A stretch of 64,000 nucleotides of DNA. Origin: Pyrocephalus nanus (lineage: Eukaryota; Chordata; Aves; Passeriformes; Tyrannidae). The stretch lies in NCBI GenBank assembly GCA_038380795.1, contig CM076270.1, forward strand, positions 19,484,001 to 19,548,000, written 5' to 3'. The notes under the pieces are model-generated. The model ran no database searches. It saw only the letters and a program-made list of their open reading frames with translations, and was not told the origin of the DNA. Every line of letters begins with the position of its first letter. Position 1 is the stretch's first letter. Shown piece by piece: positions 53,586-64,000 of this stretch. The translations under genes were made by a program, and so were the position numbers.

Positions 53586-54889
53586 GAAAGGCAGTTTTTG
53601 CTGCAATGTTAAGAAAAAAAGAACAAACCCATCTACTTCTAAGAATAAAATGCCTGTTGGACATCTCTTTCCTCTCAGTACAACAGTGTATACTTTCTTC
53701 CCTATATAAAATAACTCTAGCTTTCTTTATAATGCTTATCCTGCAGAGACAAGAAATGATGTTCAGGCTTTTAGGTAGGAACATCAGCCTAAAGACAATT
53801 TGCCTCTTCATCCCTACTGTAACCCCAATCCACACACAAATCCCCAAGTTAAAAGTTCAAGCTTGAGCTAACTTGCCTGGCAAAAACAGGTTGTTTGACA
53901 CTAAAGCTACAAACACTGTAGAGATGAGTTATCTACCAATTACAACAGCTTATCAACAGCTTAGCAACGGCTAATCCAATTAGTCTGCATGTCTCGCTGC
54001 TGTGTGGCTCCCTCAGTCCTCCTAGGCTCAAGGTAGGCAGTAATTCACATGCACCGTGAGATCTAACACCTGCAGGAAAGACAAGCTCTAAAAATTCTCC
54101 TGAAGGAGGATGAGTAAATCACTAAATGTCCCAAGAGTAATTTAGATGCTACGATCACTGGTGCAGGCAGTCTGTAATCACGTTTTATTGGCAGCTCCTA
54201 AAGATCAGTGTTCCTTTGAAGCTGCCTGGAGTGAAGGCTGAAGGCTCGAACACAAGGTACAGTGACAAGACCAAATCTGGCACCAAATGAACCACTCTGG
54301 GCCAGGGGCAGCACTGTCAGCCTTTGAGTGAAGTGCTGTGTATTGGCCCACAGTCACTGCTGGAATTTACACCATATCCTGAGAGACAGCTCGTTATAGG
54401 GAGTGTAAGGGAGTGTAGTAATTTGCTTTCACAGAGCCATGACTGAGAACTTCAGATACCTTTGCCTTTCTTCTCCAAAAAGCATAGTAAGTGATCTTGT
54501 AATGGAATGCTTGCCAATACAGTTTCTGTATAAATAAACACTGGACCTGAAGCATTTCTTTAACTGGTGTTTGATTACTTAAAGATATATTTTTTAAAAT
54601 TATGTGCTCCCTTGTACACATTTGGGAAGCTATGGTTCGTCTCAGAGTTTGTTGCCACAGCTTTATAAACACCTGAACATAGTCCTGGAAAAGCAAGAAT
54701 CTTAAAGACAGGCTTGCTACCAGGTACCACCCAACAACCCACAAAGACATTCCATTTACCACAGTACATGGGATCTCAAACACACTTGGCTAAAATGGAT
54801 ATAAATTCTCTAAATGTGTTAAAGTGAATTGTTAGATGTGTGGTTTGTGCATTGGTATCAATAATCATTTTGTATTTGCTTTCTTGCAG

Positions 54890-55056
54890 GAGGTGAAGTT
54901 ACCAAGCCCAGATTTGCTCAGTATTTCCATGGCAGCCTGGCCAGTCTTACTATCAGGCCGGGGAAAATTGAGAGTCAGAAAGTGATTTCCTGTTTGCAGG
55001 CCTGCAAGGAAGGTCTGGATATTAATTCTCTTGAGAGTCTTGGCCAAGGAATAAAG
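54890..55056 (+). CDS. CLSTN2: CLSTN2 exon E: end of LamG-like domain
   Basis: Encodes (G)GEVTKPRFAQYFHGSLAS, LTIRPGKIESQKVISCLQ and ACKEGLDINSLESLGQGIK. The FHGSLASLTIRPG strand closes the LamG-like fold; the CLQACKEGLDI segment with its cysteine pair begins the calsyntenin-specific C-terminal ectodomain. The acceptor is cttgcag; the split Gly codon is shared with exon D; the donor is gtgaga at 55057. Phase 1 to 0, 167 bp. The wording of the ESQKVISCLQACKEGLDINS stretch is that of CLSTN2 as I recall it. The minus-strand open frame at 54865-55047 is a shadow. Confidence 0.95.
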
Positions 55057-58000
55057 GTGAGAGATGAACTGACATCATCTTTGATAAAAATTTAGGTCTG
55101 ATTTATGAAGTGGAGAGCCCAAGGTAGAGTACACACAGTACAAATGTACTCCCAGAAGCAATGTAATTTCCCATAAAATCATGCAAAGAAAAAGCAGAAC
55201 AGTAGAAGAGCTGTGACACTGCAAAGAAAAATGTTTCCATTATTGCTAAGCTAGATGCTCAGAAAGTGAGGCACTGCTGATATTTCAGAGTCCCTGTGAA
55301 TTACCAGGTTGTGTTCTCATGCTTATTTTGGTAGTTTTACAGAAATAGACATGTTTCCAAAGATTTATTGAATTTTGATCTCAAGTAGTATTAAAACAGT
55401 TGAAAGCATAAGTCTTAATGCAATAGCGTTGAAAAATTCAGTGTGTTCAAAGAGGAAAACATTATGGTACATGAAAATTAGACAATAAAAAACCCTAAAG
55501 TAAAAAAAAATTAAATTTATATATTTGCATATAAATCATTCTCCACCTTCATTACGCATATGAATATCTTTACTGTTAATGTGGCACTTTTTCTAAGGTT
55601 GGAGAACAACAGAGGGAGGGAAATCCTGTTTCAATTGACATAGTGGTCAGATTACTTTGCATTCATTCAGGAAAATTCTGTTCTCTGGATACATCTGTAG
55701 GATCTTGGCTATAACTTCTGTAATGCTCATATGAGCTGCATTTTACTGGTACCATTGTTAGGTGACCAGTGTTCTTGTGCTTCGTGTATAAATGCACTGT
55801 AAAGCTATTTCCTAGCACACAGATACCATCTTCCAAAGGAGCTGAGCTTCAAATTCCAAACTGGGAAGTTACTTTGGCTGCTGGCTCTGCATCCTGTGAA
55901 CCTGCACAGTGTGGTTTCAGTGTGGTGTTTTTCGGTGGGGAGGAAGGTGGTGCTGTAACGATGCACAGCATGCAGGGGGAGTGCCGTGTACTACATTTTA
56001 TCAGCTAAACCTCTCATTGTATGAGATAGGAGGCTGACCTGAAATGCACTCCAGTGTCTGTCTGGGTGATGGGTTGCAGTGTGTAGTATAGCTGATATGT
56101 TTTCTGCAAAGAAGGGTAAAAATGCAAATTGGAAGTGCAAAGGGAAGGAGGAGTTTTGCTGGCTCTAATTTTTATATATGAGCAAAACACCCCGAAGAAT
56201 TGCTGTTTTATCATCCTACCAAGGACATCATTAAGAATTTCACATTGCTACTTCTCACAGCAACGTGACACAGGGATAGATAAATCCTGCTTTTAAAAGG
56301 CAATGCATACAAGGAGCAGGTAGGGATTCCTGGAACCCAGGACTGTATTCCCAACAGTAAGTTCTTCGCTGGTTTTTTTTACATGAACTACAGCAATGTA
56401 CACTTGGTCCATGGTGCTTGAAAGCACAGTAATTTCTCCACTATTGCATTCTGCAGCTTGACAATATTTGAATCTTCTAGTTTCGTGGGCTTGGAAAAAT
56501 CCCTGTTCTACCACCCACTGCTGCTCCAGTGGGGGGGATTGGCTTCCTCACAGTACAGCAGTGGTGTGGGGAAAAGGAAGACGAGGGCTTGTTTTCTGCC
56601 TTTTCTTTCTTTTGCAAACCTTCAAAACACTTTCATTTTCTGAAATAGAGATGAGGCACAGTGGGTTTTTTAATGTTACTGATTTGCTTTTACTACCTCA
56701 GCAAGCTCAACAGCGAGTGCAACAGCAGGAGGCAAACAGGAAAGGAGTAGTCAGAGATAGATTGTGGTGGGGTTTTTTTGGGGGGCTGACAGAAAGAAGC
56801 TCAGATGAAAGTAAAGCAGTTGGCCTGACCTTGAGCAGAAAATGAGAGAGAAAGGTGTTCTGGTGTTAGAAATGAAAGTACCTGATCTCAGACAGGCACG
56901 TGTGACAGCTGCACAGGTGATGGGTTCTGTGGGGCTGTTTACATGAAGCTTTGCAGATTCTGTGTTGGCAAACTGATGCTGGAAGATGTTTCTGCTGGGC
57001 ACTTGGGATTCATGAAGGTTCACCCTTTAATCACCTCAGAAAGAGCAGTGCAGCTGTGATACAGTTGCTGACACAATAGTCTTGGACGTTTTTGGTCTGC
57101 AGCCTAATTTTCAGATATCTGTAGCAGCTCTCAAAAACACTGTCTAAACTGTTGCTATTTTTAGCCTTTTTTAATGAGAAAGACAAAAATGGCTCAGACT
57201 AGGGCTTTCTCCAGTCCTTTTGGCAGCATTCCAGCTGTTCTGGCAGCTAGAGTCTCCTTTTGCTAATTTTATTCTCTACTACTGCTAGCTTACAGAAAGG
57301 AAAAAGAAGTGGATGCAGGCTGTGACTCATGTTAGTTCTTCTCTTTGTTAAAAAATACCCTTCAGTGTGTTATGACCTTCTTGCACAAGCTTTAAACCCA
57401 GTCCTCCATGTTCTGTTCGCCAGACAGCCCTGAGCTTCATTCTGTTCTTCACAGTATGTTTGATCTTTTGCTTTTTAACCTTTCTTCTTGTAAGGAAGTG
57501 TAGGCAGACATTGTCTGTATATAATAGAACCTGTTCATATAATCAATATCCAGCTTCAGGAAGGGACTACACATGAGAAAAGGGTGCATTTCTTTGTGTT
57601 TTGTGCTGACAACAGTAGGGTACAAAATCAAGGGGGTTAAGCTGTTTTTCTCTGCAATGCAGATGATTTGCTGAACCAATTAATAAACAAAAAATGGAAT
57701 CAGAATTAATTATGATGGAGAGAAAAATCAATCCTTTGCTATGTCACAATAGTAGCAAAGTTCCTTGGTCAGCAAGGCTGTTTTGTGTTCAGTGCAATGG
57801 ACTAGAGAAGGTTCAGGGCTGCAAGAGCAGCCACTGACTTTGCAGGGTTTGTTGGCTCAAATGAACAGCTGGCTTTGAGCAAGCAGCAGCTCCATCTTAA
57901 ATCACAACACCCTTATTGATCATGAGACAGAACTGAGAATCCCCTTTATTGTGTCTGACATTAATGAAGATGTAGGAGGCAAATGTTATAATTGTTTTGT

Positions 58001-58514
58001 TCATTCATGTTGAAATATATCTCAGAAAGGTAGCCCAGGGTAAAGCCACACAGAAAGCAGCCAAAATATGCTTCTGCATGCAAGTCTGGTTCAAGCCAAT
58101 GTTTTTATATGGGGAATGTGTTTAACCTAAAAAGATTAGATAATAATAATAATATTAATAATAATGGTGGTAAGATAAGGTTTTGAACTCTACAGAGTTC
58201 AAAAATATACAGTATCAGAAATTGCTGCAGAAATAGTATCAGCAAAGTTGATAAAGCTGGGCAAAAACCAGGAAATTGGGATTAATTTACTACAAAATTA
58301 TTATAACAGTGGTTCTTCAGATACGAAACAGATGGCTGATACAAGTCCATGTTTTAGGGAACAACATGTGGGTCCAGCCAACAATAGCTATTAAGATATT
58401 TTTTTCTTACATCATTAGATTTTAAACTTATGCCTGTGCAGTGCTCCTTAAAAATGTCTTATTTTGTACTCTGTACTTGGTACCTTAAATACTAATTATG
58501 TGTATTTCTCCTAG
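55057..58514 (+). other. CLSTN2: Intron E-F (3.5 kb)
   Basis: Starts gtgaga and ends tttctcctag. Contains an AAT microsatellite at 58141-58165. No transposon was recognised. Open frames up to 125 codons (56468-56845) have no family resemblance. Confidence 0.85.
58141..58165. repeat. (TAA)n microsatellite
   Basis: About 25 bases of TAA/AAT trinucleotides with one interruption. Confidence 0.8.
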
Positions 58515-58663
58515 TATCACTTCAACCCTTCTCAGTCAGTCCTTGTCATGGAAGGAGATGACATTGAGAATATAAATCAAGCTCTCCGAAAGGTCTCATA
58601 CATCAACTCCAGACAGTTCCCTACTGCAGGCGTACGGCGTCTCAAAGTCTCATCTAAAGTCCA
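58515..58663 (+). CDS. CLSTN2: CLSTN2 exon F: calsyntenin C-terminal ectodomain
   Basis: Encodes YHFNPSQSVLVMEGDDIENI, NQALRKVSYINSRQFPTAG and VRRLKVSSKV(Q). The VMEGDD motif and the YINSRQFPTxGVRRL stretch are conserved in the family. The acceptor is ttctcctag, which uses TAG; the donor gtaagt at 58664 is optimal. It starts in phase 0 and ends in phase 2; the last Gln codon is completed by the first base of exon G. There are no cysteines, unlike the flanking exons. Confidence 0.95.
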
Positions 58664-60027
58664 GTAAGTTACACTTCAGCTGAATTGATTAGATTAGGAA
58701 TATTTTTAATGAATTACTTTTTTCTTTGGGCATGTAAAAAGGAAGAATTTTGGATAAATTAAAATGGTAAATCATACTGGTTTGTTGTTGAGCATAAAGG
58801 ATTATTTTAATTTACTTTTATGCCAATTCACATGGTGGTTTTCTTTGGACATTATCCTTTTAAGGAACCTTTCTTGTTAGTGTAATGTACTTGCATTCTG
58901 TTTATAGTTTGGAGCATATAGTCTGGACTGAGTGCATTTATGGCATTCATATTTACTTTTCATTTTAAACCTTTATAGTTCCTTCTGAGATAGATAGAGC
59001 CGTGACTTCTTAAAGCAGGCCTATTACATCTAACAGAATGGGATTCGTACCTTTACTTGGAATTGTCTGTCTGTCTGTCTCCTAGTATACCTGCTGTCAC
59101 TGAAATACTGGTGGTGTTAAACAGGAATCTTTGTCCTTCCATTTTTGTGCAGCAACAGTGCCAGAATCTGCTCAATAATGTTTACAGCTCTACATGTCCA
59201 GGGAGCCACTCCTGGGCTCCCCTGGGGCACATCTCTGGCACAGACAGTTGTACAGTGCAGGGAGAGCAGGGCTAGAGTGAAAATAAACATCACTTCTGTG
59301 GACTCTCACCTGCTGTGTGCACAGTTCTCACTAAGTACCGGGCTTAGTCCAGCACCGTGGGCTGACCAAACAGTTTATAGAGCATTTTCTGATCCATTTT
59401 CACTGGAATCAGTCCAGTTTGCACACTCCAAGGCTGACTCAAGCCCTGTGCCAGGATGAAATAAGTTAGAGTTTGTCAGGGGATTCAGTCCCAAAGCACA
59501 GTGCTGATTCAGATGAAATGCTGGTACAGGAACCCTTTCTCCCTTGCAGATGCTGGAGGATGCCAGAAAGAGTTCATGATGGGACCAATTTAAATGGATA
59601 ATTAGGCCCTTTAATTCACATGTGACAAGATAGCCATATTATATTCATTAGATATCACTTTCAGAATTTAATGTGTAGGTTTACTATAGTTGTTATCACC
59701 TAATTATTTTTTAACCATTCACTACTGCTTTAAATGTCAGATAAACATCAAAACTTTATTCTCATAGTGCCCTTATAAAAGACTGAGCTTGTCTCTGCAT
59801 AATTTCGGTAGTTGTCAAGGTGGGAGGGGATGAGGGGAGCAGAGCTGTTGCTCTCCCTGCTGGCCCATGGACATGGTGGTACAGGTGTGTGTCCCTGCTT
59901 GTGGCAGTGTCACGGGGTGGAAGAGACCAGCCCGAGAGCCACCATGAGGGGATTGGGCAGTGCAAGTGCCACACACTTCTGATGTGCAATGTGCTACAAG
60001 CAGTTAGTGAATAATATTTTTTTTCAG
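58664..60027 (+). other. CLSTN2: Intron F-G (1.4 kb)
   Basis: Starts gtaagt and ends tttttttcag. Contains a TGTC microsatellite (59064-59081) followed by cctag, an acceptor-like site without a supported exon. The middle part (about 59140-59460 and 59820-59960) is GC-richer than the rest and might be an old, unrecognisable repeat. Confidence 0.85.
59064..59081. repeat. (TGTC)n microsatellite
   Basis: Four TGTC units, then cctagtatacc. As a pyrimidine run ending in TAG it imitates a 3' splice site. Confidence 0.75.
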
Positions 60028-60251
60028 GTGTTTTGGTGAAGATGTCTGCATTAATATCCCAGATATAGATGCCTATGTAATGGTGTTTCAGGCCAATGAG
60101 CCCAAGATTACAATAACTGGGATGGATCACTTTGCTAGACCAGCTGCACAGTTTGAAAGTGAAAGAGGTGTTATTTTGTTACCTGACATCAGGATTGTCA
60201 GCACAATCACTAAAATGGAGCATCCAGTGGACTTTAAAGAACACGACAGAG
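60028..60251 (+). CDS. CLSTN2: CLSTN2 exon G: calsyntenin C-terminal ectodomain
   Basis: Encodes (Q)CFGEDVCINIPDIDAYVM, VFQANEPKITITGMDHFA, RPAAQFESERGVILLPDI and RIVSTITKMEHPVDFKEHDR. The CFGEDVCI cysteine pair and the DAYVMVxQAxEPxITI strand are family hallmarks. The acceptor is tttttttcag at 60018-60027; the donor is gtttgt at 60252, a weak match. Phase 2 to 1, 224 bp. The end (MEHPVDFKEHDR) is a variable linker between conserved blocks and differs from the mammalian protein as I remember it. Third positions are AT-rich (28 of 74 complete codons end in G or C). Confidence 0.95.
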
Positions 60252-61926
60252 GTTTGTGTCTCTCTTTTAAATGTTATTATTTATTCTGTAACATGAGCCC
60301 TTATGTTTTTTAAGGGATAGTGCAAACAAGTCATGCAAAGGAAGTAAGTTCACCCAGATTAACCTGAGCAATGTTAGGCCACAGTAATGGTGTACTGAAG
60401 AAATTCAATTAAATACACCAAAAAATGTGTTAAATAGTGACAGATCAAAATGTGCTTAAAAAACCCAGATTTTATATTTAGTGTCTTCCCTAGGTTCAAA
60501 ATAACTCCTTTCAACTCTTCTTTTCATACCCTGTTGAATAACTTATTTTTATTAGAATCTCTCTCTTTGTAACAGAATTTTATTGTTTGTACTGATAAAG
60601 TGAAAAGCAGTAATTGACTGTAAGTTGAATTTTTAGTCTGTCCTTATGTTTGCAGCTCTGATACTGACTTGTGGGTGATACTTGAGAAGGTAATATCGTG
60701 CCTCAGTTTCCCAACTGTAAAATGTAAATATAATAATTTTAAAATATATTTTTCAATGATGACAGTTTATTCTAATGCCGAGCACTGTGTGTATTATTAT
60801 TCAAGGCTGGGTGAATGTTCAAAAGTATAAATCAGGTTTAAAATAATTGTCTAGAAAGGAATCTTCCTTTTGGATGCTTGTGTGCAAGGTAAATGAAAGG
60901 TCTAGTAATCTAGAATCATTCTAAGCAGTATTTGTTGGACTAAACTAAACAGTAACTAGATGTACAGCTCTGGGGAAGATAAAATTAGTGATGATTTACA
61001 TGTTTAGGGGCATGGATTCTCTGAAGCCTAAAAAATTTGGATTGGATCTGCATTTTTGAGTAGGTTAGAGCTGTACCTAGAGATCAGATACCCAAATTCA
61101 CTGTACTAGGAGTAAGGAATCTAGGGCATGAGTCTTTTCTGTCTGTGCCTTCCTTCCCCATCACCCTCTACAATGAGATGCACAAAATGGGCAGTGAATT
61201 CCAAGACTGCAGGGTCTGTGTCTGCAGTGCCCTCAGGGAGCTGGGTAATCAGTCTTGCCACATGCTCTGTGCTAAGTTGATCAGAGAATTTAACTGATAA
61301 CTTGATACATTTCTCTTTTTTCCAGTGACAGAATTATTTTTTTCCTCGTACATACTGAAGGATAGTCAGTTTATAACTTCATTTCTTTAAGTCACACAAC
61401 ACAGGATCTTGCCATTTATGATAATACCCTGCTCTTGGATACATGGCCATGTCTTTGTAATGCAAATTCTTTATGGGCCATAGAGAATCATCCAAGCAAG
61501 CATAGATATATTTGATGTGTATTTTTCCCGCTTGGTTTTCCTTAAGAAAAAAATGAATCTGTAGCATCAGCCTGGTATTGATACAGTATTAAAAACCAGG
61601 ATTGTTTACATGAATTTATTTCCAAGATCAAATTTCAGTTTTCTATTTCCAGTGATGCTCTTGGATGCCTCTCATTACAGAGCAATATATTTTCTGTCTA
61701 TCTCACTAGGTATTTGTAGGCCTTCATCATCCTGCCACCAGAACAGACAAGACATTTCTCTTGATTTGTTTCAAGTATCCTGTATTTAATATCAGCACAA
61801 AACAGTTCAGATTTCTTTGCAAAAATTGAAAGCCCTGATGCAAAACACATTAAATGACTGAGCTGTTCTGTAATCCTTTATCTTCTTCTCCCTCCTTTTT
61901 TCATGGTATGTGCCATGGGTTCACAG
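60252..61926 (+). other. CLSTN2: Intron G-H (1.7 kb)
   Basis: Starts gtttgt and ends gggttcacag. AT-rich, no recognised repeat; nothing else seen. Confidence 0.85.
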
Positions 61927-62097
61927 CTGATAAGCCAGTGATAGTTGAGGAAATGCTCCACAACTTGGATTTCTGTGATGTTTTGGTCATGGGTGCAGAA
62001 CTGGATCCTGAACAAGAGTGTTTAGAACTGGATCACATGGAGCTCCAAGGAAAACATCTAGATGCCACAAATTCCACAGCAGGATATTCAATCTATG
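61927..62097 (+). CDS. CLSTN2: CLSTN2 exon H: calsyntenin C-terminal ectodomain
   Basis: Encodes (A)DKPVIVEEMLHNLDFCDV, LVMGAELDPEQECLELDH, MELQGKHLDATNSTAGYS and IY(G). EEMLHNLDFCDxLV, LDPxQECLEL and the sequon in HLDATNSTAGYSIYG are conserved in CLSTN2. The open frame extends upstream to 61854 through intron; the acceptor ttcacag at 61920-61926 restores the split Ala codon with exon G. The donor is gtatgt at 62098. Phase 1-1, 171 bp, frame-preserving. Cysteines at FCD and QEC are likely to pair. Confidence 0.95.
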
Positions 62098-62719
62098 GTA
62101 TGTTCATTGAATTTGCTTTCCCTTATTTTGTCACATCAATTATATTACTAGAATGAAAACACTAATATGTAAGAAATTAGACAGAAATCTGTGATTTACT
62201 AGCTGTAAAAATATTCCAAGAGGGACTGCATCTCAAAAAAGCACAGACACTTCTTGATCTCTGGGTGTGCTGTGTTTATCTTCTGGAATCTCAGCATCCC
62301 TCCTGCTACTCCCCAGATAAGGAAAATGGCATCACTGCTTTCTTTAAATGTGGGGTTCTTGTGGACCATCACAGAATCACACAGAACCACAGAATTAACT
62401 CGGTTGCCTGGGAGACATGTGGGTATGAGGAGACTCCTTCTGTACAGTGCTGGTAATTCATTGGCCATTTTTTTCTTTTTATTAAGTAATTTATTTTATA
62501 TCTTTGCTATTGTATTTCTCCTTCTCCATTATGGCCCTACATTCACTTCCAAAAACTCTTCTCACATAGACCAGGATCAGCCAGAGGCTCTGTCAGGGAG
62601 TATTTGACACTCTCTCATTTTCAGACCATTCTGCCAACTTTCATACTCGCTGTGAGTGTTTGGTCTCTCCTGTTCCATGGCCTCCCCTTGAGCCTGTCCC
62701 TGCTCTGCCCCCCCTGCAG
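62098..62719 (+). other. CLSTN2: Intron H-I (622 bp)
   Basis: Starts gtatgt and ends ccccctgcag. Contains a short relic of an antisense CR1 end (62367-62420). The last 100 bases become C-rich, in step with the GC-rich exon I. Confidence 0.85.
62367..62420 (-). mobile_element. CR1 LINE terminal relic, antisense
   Basis: atcacagaatcacacagaac followed by cacagaattaactcggttgc resembles the reversed CR1 terminal octamers and the start of the adjoining 3' UTR. Only about 50 bp remain, so the call is tentative. Confidence 0.5.
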
Positions 62720-62865
62720 GTGTGGACAGCATGTTCAACTACGAGCAGGTTCTGCGGCAGATCCGGTACCGAAACTGGGACACCACTGCCACCTTCGACA
62801 GGAAGTTCAGGGTCAAGTGCTCAGAGCTAAACGGGCGTTACACGAGCAATGAATTCAACTTGGAG
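62720..62865 (+). CDS. CLSTN2: CLSTN2 exon I: calsyntenin C-terminal ectodomain
   Basis: Encodes (G)VDSMFNYEQVLRQIRYRN, WDTTATFDRKFRVKCSELN and GRYTSNEFNLE. YEQVLxxIRYRNW and RxKCSELNGRYTSNEFNLE are strongly conserved in calsyntenins. The acceptor is cccccctgcag; the donor gtaagc at 62866 is good. Phase 1 to 0, 146 bp. Third positions are GC-rich: 40 of 48 complete codons end in G or C, in contrast to exon G 2.5 kb upstream. Confidence 0.95.
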
Positions 62866-63779
62866 GTAAGCAATTATTCAGTCAAGCTTTCCTGTCCAGC
62901 ACTGAGGCTGAGCACTGGCCTCAGCTTCAGTAGCGTGGTGTTATCTTTAAAATATGCTGTGTGATTGACAGGCTCTGGTAAGTGTAACCAAAAAGAGAAA
63001 AAAATGTTAAGTTCCATTCAAATAGAAAGTCAACCTGTGTGGGCATTCCTCAGTGTGGGTCTCTGTCGTGCTGTGAATTGAGGAGATGACCCTTCTCTCA
63101 AACTCCACTAACAAAGAGAATTACTCCTGTTAGACTAAATGCTTTGGATCCACTCCCCAGACATGGTCAGTAACCACAAGAGTTTTTAGATACCTCTCTT
63201 AAGTCCATGTGTGCTGGTTTTAAGGCCAGTGCAGCATAGTGGCTCAGGGACTCAGATTACTGCTGGTTCACCTCAGCAGGACTCGTGGACTTGTTATGAA
63301 GAACTCTCTTATCCAGCCTCGAGCCCAGATACCAAGTTACCACAGGAAAGGGCAGGGCCTTCTTAGCAATAGAGTCAAAACTTGTTAGTTGTCTTTATAA
63401 GCAATTATTAACTTAATAATTGTTAATAAAATAAAGGTTTTACATGGTATGTTTAGATAATACCTAAAAGCTAATTAGTATAGAGAGAAGAAAAAGTCAC
63501 TACTTATCCAGACAGGTTAGTCAATAAAGTCCTGTTCTGTGCCACTTCATAGTGAACAGCTAGAAACGTTAGAATGCATTGTTCATGACAGAAATTGGAA
63601 ATATATCAAGCTGTGTATTTTTTACTGGCATAAAAAGAGTTATTTTGGCCTTTAAGATCTATGTAATAATGCTCCTATCTGCTCATGAACTTCATACTTC
63701 AATGTAATATACGGAGCCGGCAGGCTTGGAATATAAAATACTTTTTAGTATCTGATCTCTTATTTTTCTCTTGTACCAG
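62866..63779 (+). other. CLSTN2: Intron I-J (914 bp)
   Basis: Starts gtaagc and ends cttgtaccag. The middle (63210-63500) looks like a possible LTR relic; the rest shows nothing. Confidence 0.85.
63210..63500 (+). mobile_element. Possible endogenous LTR relic
   Basis: Begins tgtgctggttttaaggccag, reminiscent of the TG-starting edge of passerine LTRs, and contains an AATAAA-like aataaaataaagg at about 63425-63437. An AT-rich inverted repeat (ttattaac 63405-63412, gttaataa 63422-63429) lies just before it. No closing CA edge or target duplication was identified and no viral gene is present. The call is a guess from composition and layout. Confidence 0.22.
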
Positions 63780-63903
63780 GTTAATATTCTACACAGCTCC
63801 AACTCCAACTTCATGGACCATGTAAATCATGTGATAGTACAACCACAATTTCTCCAATCTGTTCACCACCCTGAGGGGAGTGTAAGTGCTGTTCACAACT
63901 CAG
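63780..63903 (+). CDS. CLSTN2: CLSTN2 exon J: juxtamembrane stalk
   Basis: Encodes VNILHSSNSNFMDHVNHV, IVQPQFLQSVHHPEGSVSA and VHNS plus one base of the next codon. DHVNHxIVQPxFLQSVHHPE is the conserved end of the calsyntenin ectodomain just before the membrane. The transmembrane helix should start in the next exon, beyond the window. The acceptor is ttgtaccag; the donor is gtatgt at 63904. Phase 0 to 1, 124 bp. The SSNSNFM and GSVSAVHNS parts differ from the mammalian protein as I recall it. In the family this region is where ectodomain shedding takes place. Confidence 0.94.
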
Positions 63904-64000
63904 GTATGTGACACCTTTACAGAGACTGCTCATAATGATTCAGGTATGCCAGTGTTTCCCTTTTGAGCCAGCCTGGGCAACAAGCAAAAGCCCTGAGGTC
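63904..64000 (+). other. CLSTN2: Intron after exon J, 5' end only
   Basis: Starts with a good donor, gtatgt. Only 97 bases are in the window; nothing else is seen. Confidence 0.85.

Larger units (their letters stand above)
43083..54889 (+). other. CLSTN2: Intron D-E (11.8 kb)
   Basis: Starts gtaatg and ends tttcttgcag. It holds a pyrimidine-rich stretch (about 43613-43735), poly-T (45879-45897), an A-rich tract (49871-49900) and poly-A (53566-53585). No CR1 or other transposon was recognised. The longest open frame, 45947-46420 (+), has a hydrophobic segment but no recognised family; it is treated as unproven. Confidence 0.85.
1..64000 (+). other. CLSTN2: CLSTN2 (calsyntenin-2) gene locus, internal part
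   Basis: Ten in-frame exons on the + strand encode a continuous calsyntenin ectodomain segment of 566 complete residues, against a usual full length of about 950. The start codon, signal peptide and two cadherin repeats lie upstream of the window; the transmembrane helix and cytoplasmic tail lie downstream. Intron phases in order are 1 (before the first exon), 1, 1, 0, 1, 0, 2, 1, 1, 0, 1. Calsyntenins are type I neuronal membrane proteins that act in synapse organisation and, through the cytoplasmic tail, kinesin-1 cargo transport; that is family knowledge. Paralog choice (CLSTN2 over CLSTN1/3) rests on remembered sequence, notably KIPDGIVPKNLTDQFTIT and ESQKVISCLQACKEGLDINS. Bird origin is inferred from CR1 repeats. 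Confidence 0.92.

Noticed and set aside
59064..59275. Possible extra exon after the pyrimidine run tgtctgtctgtctcctag
   Set aside because: It imitates an acceptor, but the following frame has no calsyntenin similarity, and exons F and G join in frame without it.
59886..59935. Weak likeness of tgtccctgcttgtggcagtg to the CR1 3' end
   Set aside because: Only about 20 bases resemble CR1 and the flanks do not continue the match.
1..64000. tRNA, rRNA, snRNA or microRNA genes
   Set aside because: No recognisable tRNA A/B boxes with cloverleaf, no rRNA segments, and no convincing microRNA precursor apart from the short 14-bp hairpin at 39046-39077, which is too small.

Overview
The window is one stretch of a bird nuclear genome, AT-rich and mostly intronic. 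It carries a run of ten consecutive coding exons of a calsyntenin gene, all on the + strand. The bird assignment rests on several CR1 (chicken repeat 1) LINE 3' ends with the typical terminal octamer region (for example 'ccattctatggttctgtga' at about 15173), and on short relics of what look like avian endogenous LTRs. The protein fragments match calsyntenin-2 (CLSTN2) better than CLSTN1 or CLSTN3 as I remember those families. Diagnostic pieces are IPDGIVPKNLTDQFTIT, MNRHHYALYVHNCRLVF and FPTAGVRRLKVSSKVQ. No second gene, RNA gene, CpG-island promoter or CRISPR-like array was seen.

Layout: 1-11244 is the 3' part of an upstream intron; the cadherin-repeat exons must lie before the window. Exons are at 11245-11430, 16747-16995, 17834-17955, 42920-43082, 54890-55056, 58515-58663, 60028-60251, 61927-62097, 62720-62865 and 63780-63903. 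Every junction has AG/GT sites and the reading frame is kept through all ten (1,701 bp, 566 complete codons plus one split codon at each end). Introns range from 622 bp to about 25 kb (17956-42919). The window ends about 100 bp after the last extracellular exon, so the transmembrane helix and the acidic cytoplasmic tail should be encoded just downstream.

Together the exons encode the end of the cadherin-to-LamG linker, the laminin-G-like (LNS) domain, the calsyntenin-specific C-terminal ectodomain and the juxtamembrane stalk of a type I membrane protein of the postsynaptic membrane and secretory pathway. The rest is intron: five CR1 fragments, two possible LTR relics, T/G- and A/C-rich low-complexity tracts, microsatellites, homopolymers, a perfect 14-bp hairpin and a 23-bp tandem duplication.

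I did not find a new biological system. The points most worth checking are the sharp GC3/CpG jump in exons C and I, the weak donor in front of the 25-kb intron, the hairpin beside a CR1, complementary low-complexity tract pairs, and the repeat-poor 21-kb part of the largest intron as a source of conserved noncoding elements.
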